A stretch of 21,557 nt of DNA, taken from VRUE01 sp035693025. Its GTDB lineage: Bacteria > Actinomycetota > Thermoleophilia > Solirubrobacterales > 70-9. A program made the translations under genes and the position numbers. The notes beneath the pieces were generated by a model that had not been told where the DNA came from, made no database searches, and was given only the letters and a program-made list of their open reading frames with translations. Below, in pieces: positions 1 to 7,092 of the stretch; the first letter of the stretch is position 1, and each line of letters opens with the position of its first letter. Location: contig DASSHI010000022.1 in the NCBI GenBank assembly GCA_035693025.1, positions 1 through 21,557 of the forward strand, read 5' to 3'.

Positions 1-1
1 A

Positions 2-235
2 ACCGGCGGTGAAGGCGGCGACGCCAACACCGGCAACACCCAGATCGGGAACGGCAACGCGGTTGCCGTCTCGGTTGGCGGTGACAGCAACGCCGACGGT
101 GGCGACACCACGGCGGAAAGCGGCGACGCGACCGGAGGCGACGGCGGATCCGCCGATGCCGACGGCGGCAACGCCGATGCGTCAAACGACGCGCGGGTCT
201 TCCAGCTCAACTGGCTGGAAGGGTCGCGCTGGTAG
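2..235 (+). CDS. C-terminal part of a Gly/Asn/Asp-rich low-complexity protein (5' end outside window)
   Basis: Reading frame 2 is open from the window edge to TAG at 233-235 and gives 77 residues. The sequence is built of short Gly-Gly-Asp, Gly-Asn and Ala-Asp units (for example GGDANTGNTQIGNGNAVAV) and ends in an ordinary tail, FQLNWLEGSRW. Repetitive, acidic, Ser/Thr/Asn-rich composition of this kind is common in secreted or surface proteins of actinobacteria, but no domain can be named. The true start lies outside the window. Its last 29 bp overlap the 3' end of the opposite-strand methyltransferase gene. The repeat pattern and in-frame stop support a real gene; any function is unknown. 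Confidence 0.6.
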   Translation, partial: TGGEGGDANTGNTQIGNGNAVAVSVGGDSNADGGDTTAESGDATGGDGGSADADGGNADASNDARVFQLNWLEGSRW

Positions 236-839
236 CCGAAAGGCGCGCGAAGTAAGCGAACCAGTTGCCGGAGTGGGCCTCGTAGCGGAGGCCCGCTCCG
301 GCGGCCTGCCGCAGAAGGCTCTTGAGCGTGGTGAAGTGGGGGTCGCCGAAGAGCTCGCCGACGATCAGGCGACCGCCCGGGCGCAGGACACGGCCGATCT
401 CGCGCAGGGCCGCCGCCGGGTCGGGAATCTCGCCGAGGACGGCGGTGAGGACCACCGCGTCGATCGAGTCGTCCTCGTAGGGAAGCGCGGTGGCGTCGCC
501 CTGGGTGGGGACGACGTTCGACAGGCCGCGCTCGCCGGCCCGGCGCATCACGTGGTCGAGGAACTCACGCTGCAGGTCGAAGATCTCGACCCGTCCCTGC
601 GGGCCCACCCACTCCGCCATGTCGAGCGTGTAGTAGCCGGTCCCGGGGCCGATCTCCAGCACCCGCTCGCCGGCCTGCGGCGCCAGGATCAGGCGCAGGC
701 GGGCACGGCTGATGACGGGGTGCGGCGCCTGCACCCAGAAGCGTTGCCCATAGGGGCAGGCCGAGGGGTTCTTGCGCCACCACAGCGCGGCGCCGAGGGT
801 CGCCGCCGAGAGTGCTCCGATTGCGGCCTTCGCCCGCAT
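207..839 (-). CDS. Class I SAM-dependent methyltransferase with N-terminal membrane anchor
   Basis: The product has 210 residues. A short hydrophobic segment (about residues 6-21) precedes a Rossmann-fold methyltransferase domain. Motif I is VLEIGPGTGYYT at about 60-71. An acidic residue at the end of strand 2 (VEIFDLQ), the GDATALPYEDDSIDAVV segment and the post-motif LRPGGRLIVGE match the UbiE/Methyltransf_11 type. The substrate cannot be told from sequence. It is the last gene of a leftward operon, starting 8 bp after the stop of the 69-residue gene. Its stop codon lies inside the end of the convergent gene at the window edge, so the last ten residues may be a recent extension. The family call is firm; substrate and membrane attachment are inferred. 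Confidence 0.85.
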   Translation of the reverse strand: MRAKAAIGALSAATLGAALWWRKNPSACPYGQRFWVQAPHPVISRARLRLILAPQAGERVLEIGPGTGYYTLDMAEWVGPQGRVEIFDLQREFLDHVMRRAGERGLSNVVPTQGDATALPYEDDSIDAVVLTAVLGEIPDPAAALREIGRVLRPGGRLIVGELFGDPHFTTLKSLLRQAAGAGLRYEAHSGNWFAYFARLSATSATLPAS

Positions 840-847
840 CGGCGGGC

Positions 848-1057
848 TCAGAAGCCGATCTTCTGCGCGCCGGAGTCGATTCGCAGGAAGGCGACCTTGC
901 CGACGTAGACCGAGAGCGTCCCGTCCTCGGTCCTGATGTCGTGCCAGCCGCCCTTCTCGACCTGCTTGCGCAGATCCTTCAGCTCGTCCTCGTCCAGCCG
1001 CACCGCCACGACCTGCCCGCCTTCAAAGCCGATCTCCACCTTCTGCGTATCAGCCAT
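848..1057 (-). CDS. Small conserved-looking protein of unknown function (69 aa)
   Basis: The 69-residue product is MADTQKVEIGFEGGQVVAVR followed by a charged helix (DEDELKDLRKQVEKGG) and a strand-rich end (GTLSVYVGKVAFLRID). The alternating pattern predicts a small compact fold of strands with one helix, without a signal peptide or membrane segment. I do not recognise the family. The ATG at 1055-1057 shares its A with the TGA of the epimerase gene, so translation is very likely coupled. The methyltransferase gene begins 8 bp downstream. This tight position inside an operon and ordinary codon usage argue for a real gene. No function can be assigned. Confidence 0.75.
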   Translation of the reverse strand: MADTQKVEIGFEGGQVVAVRLDEDELKDLRKQVEKGGWHDIRTEDGTLSVYVGKVAFLRIDSGAQKIGF

Positions 1058-1470
1058 CAGTGCTCCTCTCCACTCGCTTCGACGATCTCGGTCAGCACGC
1101 CGCCGGTCGAGCGGGGGTGCAGAAAGGCGACGCGGCTCTCGCGGATGCCGACCCTCGCCTCCCGGTCGATCAGCTCCAGGCCGGCGGAGGCGAGCTGCCG
1201 CAGCGTCGAGTCGATGTCGTCGACCGCATAGGCGACGTGGTGAAGGCCCGGGCCCTTGCGAGCGAGGAACTTGCCCACCGCCGTCTCCGGGCCCAGCGGC
1301 CGCAGCAGCTCGACGTCGCCGTCGCCGACATCGAGCAGCACCGCCTCGACCCCCTGCGACTCGACCGTCTCCCGGTGGGCGACGGTCATCTCGAAGGTCT
1401 CCGCATACAGCCCGAGCGCCGCGTCGATGTCCTCGACGGCGACGCCGATGTGATCGATCTTGCCGAACAT
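1057..1470 (-). CDS. mce: Methylmalonyl-CoA epimerase (VOC family)
   Basis: The product has 137 residues, the usual length for methylmalonyl-CoA epimerase, which interconverts (2R)- and (2S)-methylmalonyl-CoA in propionyl-CoA metabolism. It has two vicinal-oxygen-chelate half-modules. The first opens with KIDHIGVAVEDIDAAL, giving metal ligand His7, with Gln39 in the ESQGVEAVLL strand. The second opens with GLHHVAYAVDDID, giving His77/78, with the last ligand Glu128 in GGVLTEIVE. The HPRSTGG segment near the C-terminus is typical of this subfamily and separates it from glyoxalase I. It starts 11 bp after the DUF1385 gene and overlaps the following small gene at TGATG. Methylmalonyl-CoA mutase is not in the window. 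Confidence 0.93.
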   Translation of the reverse strand: MFGKIDHIGVAVEDIDAALGLYAETFEMTVAHRETVESQGVEAVLLDVGDGDVELLRPLGPETAVGKFLARKGPGLHHVAYAVDDIDSTLRQLASAGLELIDREARVGIRESRVAFLHPRSTGGVLTEIVEASGEEH

Positions 1471-1481
1471 CGGCGGCCAGT

Positions 1482-2303
1482 CTACGTGGCCGGGGGCGGC
1501 TCGCCCTTGGCGCCTTCCGAGCCCTCGACGCGGAGGATCTCGGCGAGGGCCGCGATGCCGACCTGGAGCTGCTCCGGCGTCGGCTCCTTGGTCGCCAGGT
1601 GGCGCTGGATCTCGCGCCCGGGAGTGTGGAAGGCCTCGGCCAGCGGCGCGCCGTGATTGCGGTCGCTCCAGGCGAACATCTCCACGGCGAGCGAGGCGCC
1701 GGCGACGCCGACCGCGGCGCGGGCCAGCGGGCCAGGCCGCTCGACCAGGCGCTCCAACGTGACGGTGCCGCCCGCCGAGAGGAGCATCATCGGCGCAAGC
1801 AGGTTGGAGCCGCAGCGGTCGTGCTCCTTGGGCACCGAGGCGGGGTCCTCGACCCCCTGCTCGTAAGCGGCGATCGCCTTGTGCTCGACCCCGTGGTAGG
1901 CGGCGAGGTCGCGATCGCTGAGCGCGATCACCGCCGGCAGCGCACCGAGCACCTGGACGACGCCCTCGCGCAGCGCGCTGCTCGCGACCCGGCGCCGCAG
2001 GGCGGCCGTCGTCACCAGCGTCACGCCGACCGCGGCGAGCACGCGCGGGTCCTCGAACGGCAACCGGGCCGCCGACATGCGCCGCCGCACCAGCGGCAAC
2101 ACCGCCATCGCCTCGACGAGTTTGAGCGGCCCGCGCAGCCCCGGAACGCGGCCGGCCAGCTTCGGAGCCAGCTGCGGCTTCCGCTCGGAAGCCACTTCCA
2201 CCTCGCCGTCCGGCTTGCGGACCGCGGCTGCCCAGTGGGTGGGCCCATGGATGAGCAGCCCGTTCCGGAGAGCCATTCCACCGAGCCTCAGCTTGTCGGC
2301 CAT
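1482..2303 (-). CDS. DUF1385 (YqhQ-like) membrane protein
   Basis: The 273-residue protein carries the DUF1385 signature. An N-terminal GGMALRNGLLIHGPTHWAAA corresponds to the family's GG.AV..GVMMRGP motif, followed by a basic stretch SERKPQLAPKLAGRVPGLRG. A central AYHGVEHKAIAAYEQG matches the conserved YHGAEHKTI motif, and RCGSNLL follows it. Four hydrophobic segments (about residues 107-121, 131-147, 186-203 and 218-235) suggest an integral membrane protein. It is slightly shorter than many family members. The role of the family is not established. It heads a leftward operon with the epimerase, small protein and methyltransferase. The start ATG at 2301-2303 is preceded by a long structured leader rather than a classic strong ribosome-binding site. 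Confidence 0.85.
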   Translation of the reverse strand: MADKLRLGGMALRNGLLIHGPTHWAAAVRKPDGEVEVASERKPQLAPKLAGRVPGLRGPLKLVEAMAVLPLVRRRMSAARLPFEDPRVLAAVGVTLVTTAALRRRVASSALREGVVQVLGALPAVIALSDRDLAAYHGVEHKAIAAYEQGVEDPASVPKEHDRCGSNLLAPMMLLSAGGTVTLERLVERPGPLARAAVGVAGASLAVEMFAWSDRNHGAPLAEAFHTPGREIQRHLATKEPTPEQLQVGIAALAEILRVEGSEGAKGEPPPAT

Positions 2304-2321
2304 GCCTCGGACCTTAGAGGA

Positions 2322-2475
2322 GGGGGGCCGTCGCTAGGACCCCCCAACGCTCGACGACCGCGGTATGCGCGGTCGTCGAGTCCCCCTGATTCCCCTGTGA
2401 TTCCCGGCCGGAGGCCCCCAGTCCAGGCCTCCGGCCGGTGTGTCGGCTCTCCCTGGCTTAGCTTGGAAAGCCGAC
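2322..2475 (-). promoter_or_regulatory. Run of four hairpins between rarA and the DUF1385 operon
   Basis: The spacer holds four inverted repeats. GTCGGCT at 2442-2448 pairs with AGCCGAC at 2469-2475. A perfect 13-bp stem pairs 2404-2416 with 2426-2438 (9-nt loop). Another perfect 13-bp stem pairs 2350-2362 with 2368-2380 (5-nt loop). A G6/C6 stem pairs 2322-2327 with 2340-2345. Both flanking genes read leftward, so this is either tandem termination for rarA or a structured 5' leader for the DUF1385 operon. No T-tract follows any stem on either strand. I do not recognise a known riboswitch consensus. The hairpins are directly visible; the role is inferred. Confidence 0.6.
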
Positions 2476-2514
2476 CATTGAAACACCCCTTTTTCAAGGA
2501 AGTTGCGCTTGCGA

Positions 2515-3873
2515 CTAATCCCCCGAAAGTCGCTTGCGAAGCGCCTCCAGGCGCTTGCCCAGCTCCGTCTCGAAGCCGCGCTCAGTCGGCTCGTAGAACC
2601 GCCGCCCCTGCAGCTCCGGCGGCAGCAGCGGCTGGTCGCTGACGGCACCGGGCTCGTCGTGCGCGTAGCGGTAGCCCTCGCCCCGGCCGAGCTTCGCCGC
2701 GCCCGGGTAGTGGGCGTCGCGCAGGTAGTCCGGCGGCGTCTTGGCGCCGTTCTCACGCACCTCGGCGCGGGCGCGGCCGAGCGCTTTGTGGGCGGCATTG
2801 GACTTCGGCGCCAGCGCCAGGTAGACGCAAGCCTGGGCGAGGTTGAGCGCGCACTCGGGCAGGCCGACGCGGTCGACGGCGCGGGCGGCGGCGTCGGCGA
2901 CGAGCAGCGCCTGCGGGTCGGCGTTGCCGACGTCCTCGGAGGCGAGGATGACCATGCGGCGGGCGATGAAGCGCGGGTCCTCGCCGCCCTCGAGCATCAC
3001 CGCCAGGTAGTAGAGCGAGGCATCGACGTCGGAGCCGCGCGTCGCCTTGATCCAGGCCGAGACGAAGTCGTAATGGCGGTCGCCCTGGCGGTCGTAGTCG
3101 AGCGCCTTGCGCTGCAGCGCATCCTCGATCGCGGCGACGTCGACCGCTGTGGACTTTGTACGGGTTCCAGCACGTTCAAGGTCCGCAGCGCGCTCGACCG
3201 CCCGCTCGAGGGCGGAGAGGGCGACGCGCGCGTCGCCGCCGGAGCGCTCGGCGAGCATCGCCAAGGCCGCGTCCTCGACGGGCGGCGGATCGGCCAGGCC
3301 GCGCGCGGGATCCGACAGCGCCCGCCGCAGGAGCTCCTCCACCTGCTCCGCCGAGAGCGGCTGCAGCTCGTATATCTGACAGCGCGAGAGCAGCGCCGAG
3401 TTGACCTCGAAGTAGGGATTCTCGGTCGTCGCCCCGATCAACGTCAGCAGGCCCTCCTCCACCGCCGGCAGCAGCGCGTCCTGCTGCGCCTTGTTGAAGC
3501 GGTGGATCTCGTCGAGGAAGAGGATCGTCGGCCGCCCGCTGCTGCGCCGCCGCTCCCGCGCCCGCTCGATCACCCCGCGAATCTCCGCTTTCCCCGCGTT
3601 GACCGCCGACTCCTCCTCGAACGCCCCGTCGGCCCCACTGGCCGCGATCCGCGCCAAGGTCGTCTTCCCCGCCCCCGGCGGCCCGTACAAGATCGCCGAG
3701 TGCGGATGACCGCTTTCGATCGCCGTCCGCAAGGCCGACCCCTCCCCCAGCACGTGCTCCTGCCCCACGAGCTCATCCAAAGACCGCGGCCGCATCCGCA
3801 CCGCCAAAGGCGCATCAGCAGGCACGTCAGCAGATTGAGCGGCTTCACCCGTGTCGAACAGCCGATCGTCCAT
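2515..3873 (-). CDS. rarA: Replication-associated recombination protein RarA (MgsA) AAA+ ATPase
   Basis: The 452-residue protein (MDDRLFDTG...) acts on stalled replication forks in other bacteria. It opens with the typical LAVRMRPRSLDELVGQEH. Walker A is GPPGAGKTT at about 64-72 and Walker B is ILFLDEIHRFN at about 117-127. Sensor 1 is in IGATTENPYFEVNSALLSRC with the arginine finger near 164. The C-terminal half has the family's DYDRQGDRHYDFVSAWIKA, ASEDVGNADPQALLVA and PGAAKLGRGEGYRYAHD motifs. I chose ATG 3871-3873 because the reading frame upstream, running back to 4026, translates the palindromic element and looks non-coding. Length matches the family. It is divergent from the aldehyde dehydrogenase gene, with the palindrome between them. 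Confidence 0.95.
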   Translation of the reverse strand: MDDRLFDTGEAAQSADVPADAPLAVRMRPRSLDELVGQEHVLGEGSALRTAIESGHPHSAILYGPPGAGKTTLARIAASGADGAFEEESAVNAGKAEIRGVIERARERRRSSGRPTILFLDEIHRFNKAQQDALLPAVEEGLLTLIGATTENPYFEVNSALLSRCQIYELQPLSAEQVEELLRRALSDPARGLADPPPVEDAALAMLAERSGGDARVALSALERAVERAADLERAGTRTKSTAVDVAAIEDALQRKALDYDRQGDRHYDFVSAWIKATRGSDVDASLYYLAVMLEGGEDPRFIARRMVILASEDVGNADPQALLVADAAARAVDRVGLPECALNLAQACVYLALAPKSNAAHKALGRARAEVRENGAKTPPDYLRDAHYPGAAKLGRGEGYRYAHDEPGAVSDQPLLPPELQGRRFYEPTERGFETELGKRLEALRKRLSGD

Positions 3874-3886
3874 TGCAGACGAGTAT

Positions 3887-4018
3887 GAGGGAGCCGGGGG
3901 AGGTCGCGGCGGTGCCTCGCGAAGCGGCTCCGCAGAGTGGCCTTCAGCCGCGAAGCGGCACAAGATTTCACCGCCTCCGGCGGTGATGGGCACCGCCGCG
4001 ACCTCCCCCGGCTCCCTC
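3887..4018. repeat. Structured palindromic element, copy 1 (intergenic)
   Basis: This 132-bp unit has a perfect 30-bp inverted repeat at its ends (3887-3916 with 3989-4018) enclosing a 72-nt core. The core contains TCGCGAAGCGG, then GCCGC-GAA-GCGGC (3947-3959) and TCACCGCC-TCC-GGCGGTGA (3968-3986), followed by TGGGCAC. The same core, with its own paired arms, recurs at 12330-12470. It lies between the divergent starts of rarA and the aldehyde dehydrogenase gene, and its right arm covers the position of the latter's -35 region. It encodes no plausible protein. It resembles a dispersed palindromic repeat with the potential to fold as RNA. The name and mobility are inferred. Confidence 0.85.
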
Positions 4019-4027
4019 CAACCCACC

Positions 4028-4033
4028 TACAAT
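4028..4033 (+). promoter_or_regulatory. Candidate -10 box for a leaderless aldehyde dehydrogenase transcript
   Basis: TACAAT fits the TAnnnT -10 consensus and sits 6 nt before the ATG at 4040. That spacing would place the transcription start at or next to the A of the start codon. No Shine-Dalgarno sequence lies upstream, which agrees with a leaderless mRNA. The -35 position falls in or next to the right arm of the palindrome and has no TTGACA-like match. Confidence 0.55.
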
Positions 4034-4039
4034 CGCCAC

Positions 4040-5635
4040 ATGGAGATCGCCACGCAGCCCCAAGCCGCCCAGTCCACGCTCGAGTCCTTCAACCCCGCCA
4101 CCGGCGAGCTGGTCGGCTCGGTCGCGACGATCACGCCCGATCAGGTCCAGGCCGTGGTCGACGACGTCGCCCGCATCCAGCCGGCCTGGGCGGAGCTGAC
4201 GCCGACGGACCGCGCCGCCTACCTGCGCCGCGCCGCCGACGCGCTGCTCGACGACATCGACGAGATCGCCGAGCTGCTCGTCTCAGAGCAGGGCAAGCCG
4301 CGCGCCGAGGCGTACACGATGGAGCTGCTGCCGACCGTCGACGCGCTGCATTGGTGCGCGAAGGCGGGGCCGAAGATCCTCGCTGACGAGAAGGTGCCGA
4401 TGACGCAGGCCTTCACGCTGAGCAAGAAAGCCCGCTTCACCTACGAGCCGATCGGCGTCGTCGGCGTGATCGCGCCCTGGAACTACCCCTGGTCGATCCC
4501 CTTCGGCGAGGTCGCGATCGCGCTGATGGCCGGCAACGGCGTCGTGCTCAAGCCGGCCAGCCTGACGCCGCTGCTGGGGGAGGCGATCCGGCGCGTGTTC
4601 GAGAAGGGCGGCCTGCCCGAGGGTCTGGTCCGCGTCGTTCACGGCGGCGGCGCGGTCGGCGACGCGCTGGCCAAGTCGAGTGCCGGGAAGATCTTCTTCA
4701 CCGGCTCGGTCGAGGTCGGCCGCAAGGTCGGCGCGGTCTGCGCCGAGCGGCTGAAGGGCTCGGTGCTCGAGCTGGGCGGCAAGGACCCGATGATCGTCTG
4801 CGCGGACGCCGACCTCGACAACGCGATCTCCGGCGCGGTCTGGGGCGGCTTCGCCAACGCCGGCCAGACCTGCTCGGGGATCGAGCGCGTCTACGTAATG
4901 CGCGAGGTCGCCGACAGCTTCGTCGAGGGGGTCGCCCGCGAGGCGCAGAAGCTTCGCCTCGGCAACCCGATCGAGTGGGAGACCGAGATCGGCCCGATGA
5001 CCTCCGACGGCCAGTACGAGATCGTCGTCGACCTGATCGAGGACGCGGTCGCCTCCGGCGCGACCAAGCTCTGCGGCGGCCCAACCGCGGTCGCCGGGCT
5101 CTCCGACAAATACATCGCCCCGACCGTGCTGACCGGCGTCACCCACGAGATGCGGATCATGAACGAGGAGGTCTTCGGCCCGGTGCTGCCGATCGTCGTC
5201 ATCGACTCCGAGCAGGAGGCGATCGACCTCGCCAACGACTCCGAGTTCGGGCTCGGCGCCTCGGTCTGGACCAAGGACCGCCAGAAGGGCGCGCGGATCG
5301 CGCGGCGGATCGAGTCGGGCATGGTCTGGGTCAACGACCACTCCTTCAGCCACGGCGCCTGCCAGTGCGCCTGGGGTGGCGTCAAGGACTCCGGCGTCGG
5401 CCGCTCGCACTCCAAATTCGGCTTCTACGAGTGCGTCAACATCAAGATGAACGCCTGGGAGCCGGGGCTCGCCCGCGACTTCTGGTGGCACCCCTATGAC
5501 CGCACCTTGGGCGAAGCGGTCCGGGCTTCGGCCAAGCTGCTCTACGGCAAGGGCGCGACCCGGACGCAGGCGCTGCGCGAAGGTGCCGGCCCGCTGCTCA
5601 AGATCGGCGGCCGCACCCTGCGCAAGCGCCGCTGA
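4040..5635 (+). CDS. NAD(P)-dependent aldehyde dehydrogenase
   Basis: The 531-residue enzyme oxidises an aldehyde to the acid. It contains the full ALDH catalytic set: APWNYPW (Asn148), KPAS (Lys171), FTGSVEVGRKV in the cofactor site, the general base Glu244 in LELGGKDP and the nucleophile Cys278 in GQTCSG. MNEEVFGPVLPI and the FGLGASVWT segment follow in normal order. A C-terminal extension of about 40 residues (after HPYDRTLGEAV) ends in a basic LRKRR tail, longer than the usual 480-500 residue enzyme. The closest style is the succinate-semialdehyde/medium-chain type, but substrate cannot be fixed. I chose ATG 4040 because upstream sequence is the palindrome and a -10 box sits just before it. 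It appears to be a single-gene unit. Confidence 0.93.
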   Translation: MEIATQPQAAQSTLESFNPATGELVGSVATITPDQVQAVVDDVARIQPAWAELTPTDRAAYLRRAADALLDDIDEIAELLVSEQGKPRAEAYTMELLPTVDALHWCAKAGPKILADEKVPMTQAFTLSKKARFTYEPIGVVGVIAPWNYPWSIPFGEVAIALMAGNGVVLKPASLTPLLGEAIRRVFEKGGLPEGLVRVVHGGGAVGDALAKSSAGKIFFTGSVEVGRKVGAVCAERLKGSVLELGGKDPMIVCADADLDNAISGAVWGGFANAGQTCSGIERVYVMREVADSFVEGVAREAQKLRLGNPIEWETEIGPMTSDGQYEIVVDLIEDAVASGATKLCGGPTAVAGLSDKYIAPTVLTGVTHEMRIMNEEVFGPVLPIVVIDSEQEAIDLANDSEFGLGASVWTKDRQKGARIARRIESGMVWVNDHSFSHGACQCAWGGVKDSGVGRSHSKFGFYECVNIKMNAWEPGLARDFWWHPYDRTLGEAVRASAKLLYGKGATRTQALREGAGPLLKIGGRTLRKRR

Positions 5636-5652
5636 CCCGTCGCACTTCAGAT

Positions 5653-5697
5653 CGAGCGCTGCATTTGCCCCGAATAGCGTGGTCAACGCAGCGCTCG
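5653..5697 (+). terminator. 10-bp inverted repeat between the aldehyde dehydrogenase gene and ccmA
   Basis: CGAGCGCTGC at 5653-5662 pairs perfectly with GCAGCGCTCG at 5688-5697 across a 25-nt loop, 18 bp after the dehydrogenase stop and 26 bp before ccmA. There is no clear T-run, although GTCGTTCTCT follows. It may be a terminator for the upstream gene or a leader structure for the ccm operon. The pairing is seen; the role is inferred. Confidence 0.4.
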
Positions 5698-5723
5698 TCG
5701 TTCTCTAAGGGAGAATTCCGCAC

Positions 5724-6383
5724 GTGACCGACGCAATCGAGCTGCGCGGGCTGCGGCGCGAATTCGGCGAACGGGCCGCGCTCGACGGTGTCGACCTCAA
5801 GCTCGCGGCCGGGGAATCGCTCCTCGTGCTGGGGTCGAACGGCAGCGGCAAGACCACCCTGCTGCGCATCCTCGCCACGCTGCTGCGGCCGAGCGGCGGC
5901 GAGGCGCGTGTCTTCGGCGCCTCCCTGCCGCGCGACGCATGGAAGGTCCGCGGCAGGATCGGCCTGCTCGGCCATGACGCACTCCTCTACCGGGACCTGA
6001 GCGGGCGTGAGAACCTCCGCTTCCACGCGCGCCTGCAGGGCCTGCGCGGCGAGGCGGCCGAGGGGCGGATCTCGGAGTTGCTCGCCGGCGTCGGCATGGA
6101 GCGTCGGGGGGACGACCGCGTCGCCGAGCTCTCGGCCGGGATGCGCCAGCGGATCGCCGCCTGTCGCTGTGTCCTGCACGAGCCCGAGCTGCTGTTGCTC
6201 GACGAGCCCGACTCCAACCTCGACGCCGACGGGCGGGAGCTCGTCGGGCGGCTGGTCGGCCCGCGGCCGGGGCGGACCCGCGTGCTGGTCAGCCACGACC
6301 CGGAGCGCCACCGCGCCGGAACCGATCAGGTGCTCGAGCTCAGCGTCGGCGGGACGGCCACGGTCGCGGCGGGTGCGGCATGA
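5724..6383 (+). CDS. ccmA: Haem exporter ATP-binding subunit CcmA (ABC ATPase)
   Basis: The 219-residue ABC ATPase has Walker A GSNGSGKTT (about 37-45), signature LSAGMRQR (about 136-143), Walker B LLLLDEP (about 156-162) and the switch histidine in VLVSHDP. Short length, lack of a fused membrane domain and the following ccmB/ccmC genes identify it as CcmA, the ATPase that with CcmB drives release of haem-loaded CcmE in System I cytochrome c maturation. The GTG start at 5724 is supported by GGGAGA at 5709-5714. The stop overlaps the ccmB start as ATGA, so CcmA and CcmB are translationally coupled. It heads the seven-gene ccm-hem operon. Confidence 0.88.
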   Translation: MTDAIELRGLRREFGERAALDGVDLKLAAGESLLVLGSNGSGKTTLLRILATLLRPSGGEARVFGASLPRDAWKVRGRIGLLGHDALLYRDLSGRENLRFHARLQGLRGEAAEGRISELLAGVGMERRGDDRVAELSAGMRQRIAACRCVLHEPELLLLDEPDSNLDADGRELVGRLVGPRPGRTRVLVSHDPERHRAGTDQVLELSVGGTATVAAGAA

Positions 6384-7060
6384 CCCCCTCGCGGGTCGCC
6401 TTCGCCGCGATCCTCGGCAAGGACCTGCGGGCCGAGCTGCGCACCCTGCAGTCGCTGCCGGCGATGGCGCTCTTCGCCGTCACCACCTTCGTCATCTTCC
6501 GCTTCGGCCTCGATCGCACGCAGCTATCCGGCAGCCTCGCCGCGGGCGTGCTCTGGGTGACGCTGCTCTTCGCCGCGATCCTCGGCATCAACCGCCTCTT
6601 CGTCGCCGAGCGCGAGGAGGGCGGCTTCGACGCGATCCGGCTCGCGCCGATCGACCGCAGCGTCCTCTTCGCCGCCAAGGCGACGGCGCTGCTCGCCTAC
6701 CTGCTCGCGGTCGAGCTGGTCGTCGTCCCGGTCTTCGCGATCTTCTTCCTCGACTCGGCCGCGGCCCTGGCGCCGCTCGCCCTCGTCCTCCTCCTCGCCG
6801 ACCTGGGGCTGGCCGCGACCGGCACGCTGATCTCCTCGATGGCGGTCAACTCGCGCGCCCGCGACCTGCTGGCGCCGCTCGTCCTGCTGCCCCTCGTCGT
6901 GCCGCTCTCGATCGCCGCCACCGGCGCGATGGAGCCCCTGCTCGCGGTGGGCGGCCCCGGTTACCACCGCTTCGGCACCTGGCTGGCGACGCTCGGCCTA
7001 TACGATTTGATCTTCCTCCTGGTCGGATACGCGGTGTTCGACTTCCTGCTGGAGGACTGA
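6380..7060 (+). CDS. ccmB: Haem exporter membrane subunit CcmB
   Basis: The 226-residue, strongly hydrophobic protein has about six membrane-spanning segments. The N-terminal FAAILGKDLRAELRTLQSLP and the following LFAAILGINRLFVAEREEGGFDAIRLAPIDRS region match the CcmB family: a cytoplasmic amphipathic start, then a conserved loop after helix 2. A C-terminal FDFLLED ends the protein. CcmB is the permease partner of CcmA in the plasma membrane. The start overlaps the ccmA stop by four bases. ccmC begins 32 bp downstream. Order and overlap strongly support the assignment even though CcmB proteins diverge in sequence. Confidence 0.88.
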   Translation: MTPSRVAFAAILGKDLRAELRTLQSLPAMALFAVTTFVIFRFGLDRTQLSGSLAAGVLWVTLLFAAILGINRLFVAEREEGGFDAIRLAPIDRSVLFAAKATALLAYLLAVELVVVPVFAIFFLDSAAALAPLALVLLLADLGLAATGTLISSMAVNSRARDLLAPLVLLPLVVPLSIAATGAMEPLLAVGGPGYHRFGTWLATLGLYDLIFLLVGYAVFDFLLED

Positions 7061-7092
7061 GGCGCCCCCGACCCTCCCACCGCGCCACGAGC

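Noticed and set aside
2322..2475. Possible known riboswitch (cobalamin, TPP, c-di-GMP, c-di-AMP) in the hairpin spacer
   Set aside because: None of the conserved core sequences I know for these classes could be found on either strand.
2288..2497. 69-residue minus-strand frame through the hairpin spacer, starting MKKGCFNGRLSKL
   Set aside because: Considered as a leader peptide, but it only translates the hairpins, has no ribosome-binding site and runs out of frame into the DUF1385 start.
936..2642. Very long open frame on the plus strand across the leftward epimerase and DUF1385 genes
   Set aside because: Antisense shadow in GC-rich DNA: the product is Arg/Ala/Gly-rich without motifs, while the opposite strand has clear families.
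3874..4026. N-terminal extension of rarA through the palindrome
   Set aside because: The extra 51 residues translate the inverted repeat and do not resemble RarA, which begins normally near the ATG at 3871-3873.
4283..5686. 467-residue open frame on the minus strand opposite the aldehyde dehydrogenase gene
   Set aside because: Antisense shadow; Asp/Arg/Leu/Val-rich without motifs.
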